DNA from: Chloroflexota bacterium
GTDB taxonomy: Bacteria; Chloroflexota; Limnocylindria; P2-11E
Length of the DNA stretch: 40,952 bases
NCBI GenBank assembly: GCA_005889275.1
Contig: VBFI01000046.1
Location: forward strand, 1-40,952
Reading direction: 5' to 3'
Part shown: positions 26,468 through 34,016 of the stretch, in pieces
Numbering within the stretch: position 1 is the first letter of the stretch
Layout of the letters: every line of letters starts with the position of its first letter
Notes under the pieces: generated by a model
Database searches by the model: none
What the model was told of the DNA's origin: nothing
What the model saw: the letters and a program-made list of their open reading frames with translations, nothing else
Made by a program: the position numbers and the translations under genes

Positions 26468-28398
26468 CTCGCCGGCTCGCGCCGATCCTCCTCGTGGCCG
26501 TGCTCGCGGGCGCCTGCGTTCCGCCGACGACCCGTTCCGACCAATCCGAAAGTCCGTCCCCCGATTCCACGTACATCCCGTCGACGCCGACGCCGCTCGC
26601 GTCGGCGGTCGCGACCGCCCTCGACATGACCGCCGCGCTCCTCGCGAAGCCGATTCCGTACGCCGACGGGTTCGCGCTCACCCGCGCGGTGCGCGGCCGC
26701 GACGGCGTGCCCGCAAAGGGATTCCAGCCCGTGCGGACGACCCCGCCTGTCGAGGACGTCGGAACGTCTCGCGACTTCTGGACCTACGACTTCGCGGCGA
26801 AGAAGAACGTCAAGACGACCGCGACCCTTCGCTTCATGACCGATCACGCGAAGTGGTGGGCCGCGAACGACGCGAGCGTCGACCTGAGCGGGCTGCGCGC
26901 GACGGCGGCGAGCTTCGAGGGAAAGATCTATCCGACCGACCGGCGCCTCTACGGAGAGGAGTGGTCGCCGGGGATCGACGGCGACCCGCGCATCAACCTC
27001 GTCTTCGCGCGGCTCCCAGGCTCGGCCGCCGGGTATTTCAGCGGCTCGGACGAGGAGCCGGCGTGGGTGAACGAATTCTCTGCGGAGCGCGAGATGATCT
27101 ACATCAACATCCTCTCCGCCCGTCTTGGCTCCGCGCAGCTGGATTCGATCATCGCCCACGAGTTCTGTCACATGATCCAGTTCAACACCCGACGCCGCTC
27201 GGCGGTCTGGTTCAACGAAGGGCACGCGCAGCTCTGCGAGCTCGGCAACGGTTTCAGCCCGGGGACCGCGCAGACCTATCTGCGGATCCCCGACACCCAG
27301 CTCAACGACTGGTCCGATCTCGACGCCGCCGCGGTGCACTACGGCATGGCGTTCCTGTTCCTCGAGTTCCTCCGCCAGCAGGCCGGCGGTGAGGACCTCA
27401 TCCGTGCGCTCATGCAGAAGGGCATCGATGGACCGGAGGACATCGACGCCGTCCTGAAGCAGCGTGGGCAGCCCGGGGTCGAGGAGCTCTTCGGCGACTT
27501 CGTCGCCGCGAACGCGCTCATCGGCACGGTGCCGGACCGCCGCTACGGCTATCCGCAGGGAGCGCCGGCGCGGCAGTCCGCGAACGTCGTCGTCGGCGAC
27601 GCGGTCGCGCCTGGCGGGACGTTCCGGTCGACCGTCCACGAGTACGCCGTGCGGTACGTGGAGCTCCCGCGGACCGCCGTGCGGCTCCGGTTCGACGGGG
27701 CGACGACGAACCGGCTCATCCCGACGGAGCCACATTCGGGGCGCTCGTTCTGGTGGTCGGACAAGGGCGACGGGATGGACAGCAGCCTCACGAGGACGAT
27801 CGATCTCCGTTCGGCGACCGCCCCGAAGCTCGCCTTCTGGACGTGGTTCGAGATGGAGGCGGACTACGACTACGGGTATGTCGAGGTATCGGCCGATGCC
27901 GGCGCGCACTGGACCCCACTCAAGACCGAGTCCTCGACGAGCACCGATCCGAACGGTCAGAACCTCGGGAACGGGATCACCGGCGGCTCGAGCGGCGCGA
28001 CGGCCACGGGCTGGCGCCATCTCACCGCCGACCTTTCGCCGTACGCCGGCAAAGAGGTGCAGCTCCGATTCCAATACGTGACCGACGGCAACCTCAACCT
28101 CGGCGGATGGGCGATCGATGACATCGAGATCCCCGGGAAGCCGCTCGACGACGCCGAGAGCGACAACGGCTGGACGACCTCGGGGTTCGTCCGCTCGACG
28201 AACGTCGTCGCGCAGCGGTTCATGGTCCAGGTGCTGCGCTTCGGCGACCACCCGACCGTGGACCGCCGCCTGATCGACAACGGTCAGCTCACGCTCGACC
28301 TCGACCAGACGTCCGACCGGCGGATCCTCGCGGTCACCGGATTCGCCGTCCGCACGACCCAGCCAACCGATTTCACGGTGACGGCCGAAAGCAGGTGA
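26464..28398 (+). CDS. Secreted zinc-metallopeptidase-like lipoprotein (immune inhibitor A-like)
   Basis: A 644-residue exported protein. The signal (RRLAPILLVAVLAGAC) ends in a weak lipobox with Cys18, then a Ser/Thr/Pro-rich spacer. The catalytic domain (about 60-350) holds HEFCH at 232-236 and a downstream NEG (Glu252), the pattern of gluzincin-type zinc peptidases. Residues about 400-570 resemble the beta-sandwich of immune inhibitor A (FWWSDKGDGMDSSLTRTIDL, YGYVEVSADAGAHW, GGWAIDDIEIPG). The substrate is unknown. It is translationally linked to both alr and galU, so it is expressed with envelope genes. The same frame is open upstream to 26347, but that part is alr. Confidence 0.85.
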   Translation: MTRRLAPILLVAVLAGACVPPTTRSDQSESPSPDSTYIPSTPTPLASAVATALDMTAALLAKPIPYADGFALTRAVRGRDGVPAKGFQPVRTTPPVEDVGTSRDFWTYDFAAKKNVKTTATLRFMTDHAKWWAANDASVDLSGLRATAASFEGKIYPTDRRLYGEEWSPGIDGDPRINLVFARLPGSAAGYFSGSDEEPAWVNEFSAEREMIYINILSARLGSAQLDSIIAHEFCHMIQFNTRRRSAVWFNEGHAQLCELGNGFSPGTAQTYLRIPDTQLNDWSDLDAAAVHYGMAFLFLEFLRQQAGGEDLIRALMQKGIDGPEDIDAVLKQRGQPGVEELFGDFVAANALIGTVPDRRYGYPQGAPARQSANVVVGDAVAPGGTFRSTVHEYAVRYVELPRTAVRLRFDGATTNRLIPTEPHSGRSFWWSDKGDGMDSSLTRTIDLRSATAPKLAFWTWFEMEADYDYGYVEVSADAGAHWTPLKTESSTSTDPNGQNLGNGITGGSSGATATGWRHLTADLSPYAGKEVQLRFQYVTDGNLNLGGWAIDDIEIPGKPLDDAESDNGWTTSGFVRSTNVVAQRFMVQVLRFGDHPTVDRRLIDNGQLTLDLDQTSDRRILAVTGFAVRTTQPTDFTVTAESR

Positions 28399-29306
28399 GC
28401 GAAGGTCCGGCCCCGCTACGGCCGGTCCACTATGGGGTCGTCCCCGCCGGCGGCCTCGGGACACGCTTCCTGCCGATCAGCCGCACCGTCCCGAAGGAGC
28501 TGCTGCCGCTCGTCGACACGCCGGTCATCGAGCTCGTCGTTTCGGAGCTGGCGAGCGCCGGAGTCGACCGCGTCGTCATCGTGATCGCTCCGGGGAAGGA
28601 ATCGCTCGACGCGTATTTTCGACCGAACGAGCGGCTCGAGCATCGTCTTGCCGTCGAATTCCGCCAGCAGGACATCGACCTGCTCACGCGCCCCGAAAAG
28701 CTGGCGAACGTCCGGGTCGTCATGCAGGACGAGGCGAAGGGGAACGGCCACGCCGTCCTGCAGGCGCGCGACCTGGTGGGGGACGAGCCCTTCGCCATGC
28801 TCTGGGGCGACGACATCGTCCTCGGCGATACGCCCGGTGTCGGGCAGCTGATCAGCGCGAGGGAACGCCTGGGCGGGGGGAGCGTCGTCGGGTGCATCCG
28901 CGTCCCACGGGAGAAGGCCTCGGCCTACGGGGTCGTCGCGGGAACGCCGGTCGACGAGCGGACGCAGCGCGTCCTCGCGATCGTCGAGAAGCCCAAGCCC
29001 GAGGACGCCCCGAGCGACCTCGCCGCCGTCCACGGTTACGTCCTCGAGCCCGAGGTGTTCGAAGTCCTCGAGCGGCTTCCGCCCGGCCGGAACGGGGAGA
29101 TCTGGCTCACCGACGCGGTGACCGCGATGGCCCGCGCGGGCCTCCCGGTCTGGGCGGTCGAGCTCGAGGGCGTCCGCTACGACACCGGCGACAAGCTCGG
29201 GTACGTCACCGCGTTCGTGGACGCAGCTCTCGCACGGAGCGACCTCGGGCCGCTGCTCGCCGCGCATCTCCGTGGCCGCGGCTGGCGGTCCCCGGGCGAC
29301 CGCTAA
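28395..29306 (+). CDS. galU: UTP-glucose-1-phosphate uridylyltransferase
   Basis: A 303-residue nucleotidyltransferase producing UDP-glucose. It has GGLGTRFLPISRTVPKELLP near residues 19-38 (the nucleotide loop plus the family KELLP), the metal-binding LWGDDIVLG, VEKPKPEDAPS and NGEIWLTDA. GTG overlaps the preceding stop (GTGA). It closes the long run from cdaA; a 96-bp gap follows, holding a 17-bp palindrome. Confidence 0.95.
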   Translation: MSEGPAPLRPVHYGVVPAGGLGTRFLPISRTVPKELLPLVDTPVIELVVSELASAGVDRVVIVIAPGKESLDAYFRPNERLEHRLAVEFRQQDIDLLTRPEKLANVRVVMQDEAKGNGHAVLQARDLVGDEPFAMLWGDDIVLGDTPGVGQLISARERLGGGSVVGCIRVPREKASAYGVVAGTPVDERTQRVLAIVEKPKPEDAPSDLAAVHGYVLEPEVFEVLERLPPGRNGEIWLTDAVTAMARAGLPVWAVELEGVRYDTGDKLGYVTAFVDAALARSDLGPLLAAHLRGRGWRSPGDR

Positions 29307-29375
29307 CCGGACAGAGCAGCCAAAACCGGGCTCGGCCCTTCCTCGCTAGACTTCTCGGCGTCCCCGATTTCGTAG

Positions 29376-29392
29376 GCATGGCGTCGCCATGC
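29376..29392. promoter_or_regulatory. 17-bp near-perfect palindrome, candidate operator
   Basis: GCATGGCG and its exact inverse complement CGCCATGC flank a single T. It lies in the 96-bp gap between galU and the wall-enzyme gene, ending 10 bp before that gene's GTG. The geometry suits a dimeric repressor site overlapping the translation or transcription start. No T-run follows, so it is not an ordinary intrinsic terminator. The binding protein is unknown. Confidence 0.35.
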
Positions 29393-29402
29393 GCTGTTAC
29401 AC

Positions 29403-30425
29403 GTGGGGGTGGGGAGGGACGGGCTGACGTTGCATCCGTTCGCGCTGGCCGAGGCGCGCCGTCTTGGGCGCCTCGCGGTGCTCACGTGCCTGGTCGCGCT
29501 CGGCACCTGGAGTCTCATGGGTATCGACCGGGTGTCGGCGTCACTTCCCGCGGCGCAAACCGCGCGCCGGTCGGTAACCGTCTCGATCGACGGCCTCGTC
29601 GGCGCCGCGCCTTCGGCGGGCACCGTCGCGGACTCCCTTCGCGCCGCCGGGCTCGCGCGCGGCGGAGCGGACCGCGTCTCCGCGGCGGGGAACGCGCCGG
29701 TGCTGGCGGGCGCGCGGATCGCGCTCGACCGCGGGCTCCCGGTCACTCTCATCGACGGCGGAGAGGCGCTCGCGACCCGCGCCCCCTACGGCACGGTCGC
29801 CGACCTGCTCGAGGCCGAGCGGATCACGCTTGGTCCCCTCGACCAGGTCGAGCCGGCGGCCGGCGCGCCGGTCTCGGCCGGGACGGTCGTCCGGGTGACC
29901 CGGATCGCGGAGCGCGAGGAGACCGTCCGCGAGACGGGGCCCTTCCCGGTCCGTTACATCGCCGACCCCAACCTCGACCGCGGCGTCCAGATCGTCGTGT
30001 CGCCCGGCCAGCCCGCGATCAGCGCGAGTACCTACCGGGTGCGGACGGTGGACGGCCGCGAGGTGGAGCGAGTCCTCCTCGCGTCGGTCGAGATCTCCGG
30101 GCCAGTCGAGGAGGTCCGCCGCTCGGGGGTTCGCGCGCCGGCGGCGGCGGGCGACATCGAGGCGACCATCCGCGACGCCGCCGCCCGGCAGGGCGCCGAT
30201 CCCGACCAGCTCCTCCGGGTGGCCTGGTGCGAGAGCCGGTACAACCCGAACGCGGTCAATCCATCCGGCGCGTCGGGACTCTTCCAGTTCATGCCCGCGA
30301 CCTGGGCGGCGAACAGCGTGCGCGCGGGATTCGCCGGCGCCAGCGTGTTCGACCCCGCGGCTGCGGCGAACGTGGCGGCGTGGATGTTCGCGCGCGGCTC
30401 GGCCGGCCAGTGGACCTGTAGGTGA
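29403..30425 (+). CDS. Cell-wall lytic transglycosylase with DUF348-G5 stalk (RpfB/YabE-like)
   Basis: A 340-residue protein anchored or exported by a hydrophobic segment at about 23-41. Two DUF348 repeats (about 55-108 and 112-168, the second with ITLGPLDQVEPAAGAPVSAG) lead to a G5 domain (about 170-245, ending DGREVERVLLASVEI). A soluble-lytic-transglycosylase-like domain fills 250-340, with the catalytic Glu267 in WCESRYNPNAVNPSGASGLF and FMPATWA. It probably cleaves or remodels peptidoglycan outside the membrane. GTG 29403 is the first of several possible starts (GTG 29409, TTG 29430), so the exact N-terminus is uncertain. rsmA and ispE follow, as next to rpfB and yabE. Confidence 0.88.
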   Translation: MGVGRDGLTLHPFALAEARRLGRLAVLTCLVALGTWSLMGIDRVSASLPAAQTARRSVTVSIDGLVGAAPSAGTVADSLRAAGLARGGADRVSAAGNAPVLAGARIALDRGLPVTLIDGGEALATRAPYGTVADLLEAERITLGPLDQVEPAAGAPVSAGTVVRVTRIAEREETVRETGPFPVRYIADPNLDRGVQIVVSPGQPAISASTYRVRTVDGREVERVLLASVEISGPVEEVRRSGVRAPAAAGDIEATIRDAAARQGADPDQLLRVAWCESRYNPNAVNPSGASGLFQFMPATWAANSVRAGFAGASVFDPAAAANVAAWMFARGSAGQWTCR

Positions 30426-30443
30426 CCGTCTAGCCTCACCTGA

Positions 30444-31295
30444 GTGGACGTGGCCGATCCGCGCGGCCTCCGCGACGTGTTGCGCCGGCACGGCGTCCGC
30501 CCCGCGAGGTCGCTTGGCCAGCGCTTTCTCGTCGACCGGGCGGTGCTCGACGCGATCGTCGACGCGGCCGAGCTCTCGCCTGGGCAGGACGTCCTGGAGG
30601 TCGGGCCGGGTCCCGGCGTGCTGACGGCGGCGCTCAGCGAGCGCGCTCGGTCGGTGACAGCCGTCGAGGTGGACGGGCGCATGGTCGCGCTCCTCGGGGA
30701 CACGCTCCGCGGACGCGCGAATGTGACGGTCGTCCAGGCCGACGCGCTCTCGGTCGATCTCTACGCGGCCGGTCCGCGGCCGCCATCCCGCATCGTCGCG
30801 AACCTGCCATACCAGATCACGACGCCGCTGCTCGAGCGTTTCCTCGCGGATTCGCGGCGTCCGCCGCTCGTCGTAGTGCTCGTCCAGCTCGAGGTCGCGC
30901 GCCGGATGTGCGCGACGCCGCGGGACCGGCGCGAGCGCGGCTACCTGTCCGTCTTCACGCAGTCGTTCGCCGAGCCGCGGATCGTCCGCCGGGTTCCCGC
31001 GCGGGCGTTCCGTCCGCCGCCGCGCGTGGAGTCCGCCGTCGTGGCGCTCCGCACGCGCCACCGCCCCGCGTTCGCCCCTCTGGCCCAGGAGCCGTTCCTT
31101 CGTCTGGTGAGCGACGCGTTCCGGCATCGACGGAAGCAGCTTCGCTCGGCCCTCGGCCACGAGGCCGGCATCGATCGCGACCGCGCGACCGCGCTGCTCG
31201 CATCGGTCGGCATCGCGCCCGAGCGTCGGCCCGAGGAGCTCTCGCTCGACGAGTGGATCGCGCTCGCGCGCGCCGCGGGCGTTCGGAACGAGTGA
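30444..31295 (+). CDS. rsmA: 16S rRNA (adenine1518/1519-N6) dimethyltransferase
   Basis: A 283-residue KsgA-type methyltransferase that dimethylates two adjacent adenines near the 3' end of 16S rRNA. The SAM-binding loop is VLEVGPGPGVLT, the substrate motif is NLPYQI, and the C-terminal RNA-binding domain includes RVPARAFRPPPRVES and FRHRRKQLRSAL. The GTG start lacks a Shine-Dalgarno sequence; TAGCCT lies 7 bp upstream and could be a -10 box of a leaderless message. The stop overlaps ispE (GTGA). Confidence 0.95.
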   Translation: MDVADPRGLRDVLRRHGVRPARSLGQRFLVDRAVLDAIVDAAELSPGQDVLEVGPGPGVLTAALSERARSVTAVEVDGRMVALLGDTLRGRANVTVVQADALSVDLYAAGPRPPSRIVANLPYQITTPLLERFLADSRRPPLVVVLVQLEVARRMCATPRDRRERGYLSVFTQSFAEPRIVRRVPARAFRPPPRVESAVVALRTRHRPAFAPLAQEPFLRLVSDAFRHRRKQLRSALGHEAGIDRDRATALLASVGIAPERRPEELSLDEWIALARAAGVRNE

Positions 31296-32152
31296 GCCGC
31301 GCAGTCGTGCTCGCGGCACCGGCGAAGGTGAATCTCACCCTCGAGGTGCTCGCGCGCCGTCCGGATGGCTATCGCGAACTCGCCAGCGTCTTCGCGACCG
31401 TCGACGTGCGCGACCGCGTGCGCGTGGCGCCGTCGCGCGTGCTGGATGTGCGCGTGTCGCCGGACGTCGGCGCCGCGGTCGAGGACGAGCTCGCGACGCG
31501 GGCGGTCCGCGCGCTCGCCCAGGCGCTCGGGCGGCCCGCGGCGGCCCACGTGCGCGTCGCGAAGCGCATCCCCGTCGCCGCGGGTCTCGGCGGGGGCTCG
31601 AGCGACGCGGGCGCGGTCCTTCGCGGCCTCGCGAGGATCTGGCGTCTGGATGGCGTCGACCTGTGCGCGGTCGGGGCGGGCATCGGCTCGGACGTTCCGT
31701 TCTTCGCGAGCGGCGCGGCCTTCGCGCTCGTCACCGGGCGTGGCGAGCGGATCGAACCGCTTCCGTCACCGCAGGCGAGTCTCTGGGTGGCGCTCGTCCG
31801 GATCCGCGCGCGCGTCGCCACCGCCGCCGTCTTCGCCCGGTACCGCGGGAGTCGAGCGGCTGCGCACGATTCGGCTGCGCTTTCGGAAGCGTTCCGCAAC
31901 GGCGGTGCAACACCCGAGGTCGTGCGCGCGCATCTGGTGAACGATCTTCTCGACATCGCCGAGGACGTCGCTCCGGCGATCCGCGACGCGCGGGCCCTGG
32001 CCGAGCGTGCCGGCGTGCCCCTCGCGCTCTCCGGCAGCGGCCCCTCGCTCTTCGCGGTCGCCGACGATCGCGCCGACGCCATCCGCATCGCGCGGCGCCT
32101 TCGGCGCGCCGGCCTCGACGCCCGGCCGCGTCGCCTTGGGTTCACCCCCTGA
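31292..32152 (+). CDS. ispE: 4-diphosphocytidyl-2-C-methyl-D-erythritol kinase
   Basis: A 286-residue GHMP kinase of the MEP isoprenoid pathway. Signatures: PAKVNLTLEVLARRPDGYREL at the start, the ATP loop PVAAGLGGGSSDAGAVL near residues 95-111, GSDVPFF and the C-terminal SGSGPSLFAV. GTG at 31292 overlaps the rsmA stop; an open extension back to 30908 is inside rsmA. With the polyprenyl synthase at 37720-38760 it shows that isoprenoids are made here from MEP precursors. Confidence 0.96.
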   Translation: MSRAVVLAAPAKVNLTLEVLARRPDGYRELASVFATVDVRDRVRVAPSRVLDVRVSPDVGAAVEDELATRAVRALAQALGRPAAAHVRVAKRIPVAAGLGGGSSDAGAVLRGLARIWRLDGVDLCAVGAGIGSDVPFFASGAAFALVTGRGERIEPLPSPQASLWVALVRIRARVATAAVFARYRGSRAAAHDSAALSEAFRNGGATPEVVRAHLVNDLLDIAEDVAPAIRDARALAERAGVPLALSGSGPSLFAVADDRADAIRIARRLRRAGLDARPRRLGFTP

Positions 32153-32191
32153 ATGACAAGCGAGCGAGGGCTGTCCCCTTACGTTTGATGG

Positions 32192-32530
32192 GTGGAATCC
32201 AAGGGTGAGCTCACGGTCCGGCAAGCGGGTCAGCGCGGCGGCAGTTCCACGGCTGGGAAGCACGGTTCGTCCTTCTATCGCGAGATCGGCCGGCGCGGTG
32301 GGCAGGCCCGCAAGGGTCAGCTCGGGCCGGAGGGGTACGCGAAGCTCGGTCGCAAGGGCGGCGAGGCACGCAAGACGCAGCTCGGCTCGCGCGGCTACGC
32401 CGAGCTTGGTCGCAAGGGGGGCGAAGCGCGGAAGTCTCAGCTGGGTAGCGAGGGTTACGCGCAGCTCGGCCGCAAGGGCGGCCGTCGTGTCGCGGAGCTC
32501 ATCAAGCGAGGGAAGCAGCCCGCCAAGTAA
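32192..32530 (+). CDS. LEA group 1 / GsiB-like KGG repeat stress protein
   Basis: A 112-residue, very hydrophilic, Gly/Lys/Arg-rich protein without Cys or Trp. Residues 1-40 resemble Bacillus GsiB (QAGQRGG...[14 protein letters not shown]). Residues 43-102 are three 20-residue repeats of the form [20 protein letters not shown], close to the plant group 1 LEA (Em, LEA_5) motif GGxTRKEQLGxEGYxEMGRK. Such proteins are intrinsically disordered and protect cells during drying or osmotic stress; that role is inferred. GTG is chosen because it precedes the first motif. No Shine-Dalgarno site is seen, but TACGTT sits 6 bp upstream, so a leaderless message is possible. It lies between ispE and tRNA-Gln/glmU. 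Confidence 0.85.
   Translation: MESKGELTVRQAGQRGGSSTAGKHGSSFYREIGRRGGQARKGQLGPEGYAKLGRKGGEARKTQLGSRGYAELGRKGGEARKSQLGSEGYAQLGRKGGRRVAELIKRGKQPAK
32318..32497 (+). repeat. Three tandem 60-bp coding repeats (LEA 20-mers)
   Basis: Units at 32318-32377, 32378-32437 and 32438-32497 each begin with the codons for QLG and encode the 20-residue LEA motif. The third unit departs from the consensus after GRKGG. The copies differ at many synonymous positions, which argues for old duplication held by protein-level selection rather than recent slippage. Confidence 0.85.
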
Positions 32531-32543
32531 TAGCCCGCGCCAA

Positions 32544-32549
32544 TATCCT
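32544..32549 (+). promoter_or_regulatory. Possible -10 element for tRNA-Gln
   Basis: TATCCT lies 14 bp before the tRNA in a locally AT-rich patch (caatatcctt). No convincing -35 box is seen at the proper distance. It is the only promoter-like element in the 33-bp gap between the LEA gene and the tRNA, and might drive tRNA-Gln together with glmU. Confidence 0.25.
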
Positions 32550-32563
32550 TGAGCCGTGTCCTG

Positions 32564-32634
32564 TGGGGCGTGGCCAAGTGGTAAGGCAGCGGACTTTGGA
32601 TCCGCTATCCCAGGTTCGAATCCTGGCGCCCCAG
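32564..32634 (+). tRNA. tRNA-Gln (anticodon TTG)
   Basis: A 71-nt cloverleaf with a 7-bp acceptor stem (TGGGGCG with CGCCCCA), D arm GCC...GGC around AAGTGGTAA, 5-bp anticodon stem GCGGA/TCCGC around loop CTTTGGA, a 4-nt variable region and T arm CCAGG/CCTGG around TTCGAAT. The discriminator base is G. The 3' CCA is not encoded (the sequence continues CCT). The anticodon TTG reads CAA and, by wobble, CAG glutamine codons. glmU begins 17 bp downstream. Confidence 0.96.
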
Positions 32635-32651
32635 CCTGACGCGCCCGCAGG

Positions 32652-34016
32652 GTGAAGGACACGCCGCTGGCGATCGTGCTCGCGGCTGGGCTTTCGACAC
32701 GGATGAAATCGAAGATCCCGAAGGTTCTGCATCCGCTTGCCGGCCGGCCACTCCTTGCGCACGTCCTGGAGACGGTGCGCGCCGCCGGGGCGCGGCCGCT
32801 CGTGGTCGTCTCGAAGGAGAGCGCGTCCGCCGGCGCGCTGCTCGACGGCGATGGCGGCGTCGCTGTCCAGGATCCTCCGCGAGGAACGGGTGATGCGGTT
32901 CGGGTCGCGCTCGCGAGCGCGAACGGCGCGACCGGCACCGCGTACATCGTCTACGGCGACACGCCGCTCCTGCGCGCCGAGACCCTGCGGCGCCTCCGTT
33001 CGCTCCTCGAGACGCGCGGCGCGGCGCTCGCCATCCTCACCGGCGAGGTCGGGACCGACAACGCGTACGGCCGCGTCGTACGCGACGCGGCCGGTGACGT
33101 GGCGCGCGTCGTCGAGGCGCGGCTCGCCACTCCGGAGGAGCGCCGTCTGCCCGAATCGAACCTCGGGGCGTACGCGGTGGACCTCGCGTGGCTCCGCTCC
33201 GCGGTCGGGCGGCTTCGGCCGAACGAGACCGGCGAGATCTATCTCACCGATCTCATCGCCGAGGCCACGCGCGACGGCAAACGGGTGGCCGCGCACCGCA
33301 CCGCGGATCTGGAGGAAGGAATGGGCGTGAACACGCGGGTCGACCTCGCCGCGGCCGAGGCCGCCATGCGCAGGCGCATTCGCGACGCGCACATGCTCGC
33401 GGGGGTCACCTTCCGCGATCCCGACTCGTGCCAGGTGGACGCGGACGTGACCATCGCTCCGGAGGCGGTGATCGAGCGCGGGACGATCCTCGAGGGAAAG
33501 ACGCGGATCGGGGCCGGCTCGCGGATCGGTCCGTACGCGATCCTTCGCGACACCACGGTCGGCGAGCGCTGCACGGTGGAGAACTCGACGCTCGAAGGCG
33601 CGACCCTAGAGGACGAGGTCACGATCGGGCCCTACTCGCACCTCCGGCCGGGCGCGTATCTGGAGCGGGGCGTCGCCATGGGGAACTTCGGCGAGGTGAA
33701 GAACGCGCGCCTCCGCAAGGGGACGAAGATGCATCACTTCAGCTACGTCGGCGACGCCGACGTCGGCGAGCGCGTGAACATCGGCGCGGGCACGATCACG
33801 CTCAATTACGACGGCGTCCGCAAGAACCGGACGACGATCGGGGACGACGCGTTCATCGGGAGCGACACGCTGCTACGCGCCCCGGTCACCGTCGGCGCCG
33901 GCGCGACGACCGGCGCGGGCGCGGTCGTCACGAAGGACGTGCCCGAGGGCATGGTCGCCGTGGGCATGCCGGCGCGCGCGATCAAGAAGGCCGATCGGCG
34001 CAAGAAGGGCCCGTAG
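32652..34016 (+). CDS. glmU: Bifunctional UDP-N-acetylglucosamine pyrophosphorylase / glucosamine-1-phosphate N-acetyltransferase
   Basis: A 454-residue enzyme performing the last two steps to UDP-GlcNAc. The uridylyltransferase domain (about 1-230) has LAAGLSTRMKSKIPKVLHPLAG, PRGTGDAV and YGDTPLL. The left-handed beta-helix acetyltransferase domain (about 250-445) has the hexapeptide repeats, a catalytic-region His in KGTKMHHFSYVGDA, NIGAGTITLNYDG and GSDTLLRAPVTVG. It takes the product of GlmM, encoded 10 kb upstream. GTG gives the family N-terminus; the TAG overlaps the next GTG. Confidence 0.97.
   Translation: MKDTPLAIVLAAGLSTRMKSKIPKVLHPLAGRPLLAHVLETVRAAGARPLVVVSKESASAGALLDGDGGVAVQDPPRGTGDAVRVALASANGATGTAYIVYGDTPLLRAETLRRLRSLLETRGAALAILTGEVGTDNAYGRVVRDAAGDVARVVEARLATPEERRLPESNLGAYAVDLAWLRSAVGRLRPNETGEIYLTDLIAEATRDGKRVAAHRTADLEEGMGVNTRVDLAAAEAAMRRRIRDAHMLAGVTFRDPDSCQVDADVTIAPEAVIERGTILEGKTRIGAGSRIGPYAILRDTTVGERCTVENSTLEGATLEDEVTIGPYSHLRPGAYLERGVAMGNFGEVKNARLRKGTKMHHFSYVGDADVGERVNIGAGTITLNYDGVRKNRTTIGDDAFIGSDTLLRAPVTVGAGATTGAGAVVTKDVPEGMVAVGMPARAIKKADRRKKGP

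Noticed and set aside
26404-28464. 686-codon minus-strand open frame opposite the peptidase gene
   Set aside because: Composition typical of antisense shadow, no motif, spans the ends of two other coupled genes.
29328-29340. GGGC-TCG-GCCC hairpin followed by TT after galU as a terminator
   Set aside because: Only a 4-bp stem and two T residues; too weak to call.
32318-32497. Regular 60-bp repeats as a possible CRISPR or non-coding array
   Set aside because: Repeats are in frame, diverge at synonymous sites and encode the LEA motif; there are no spacers.
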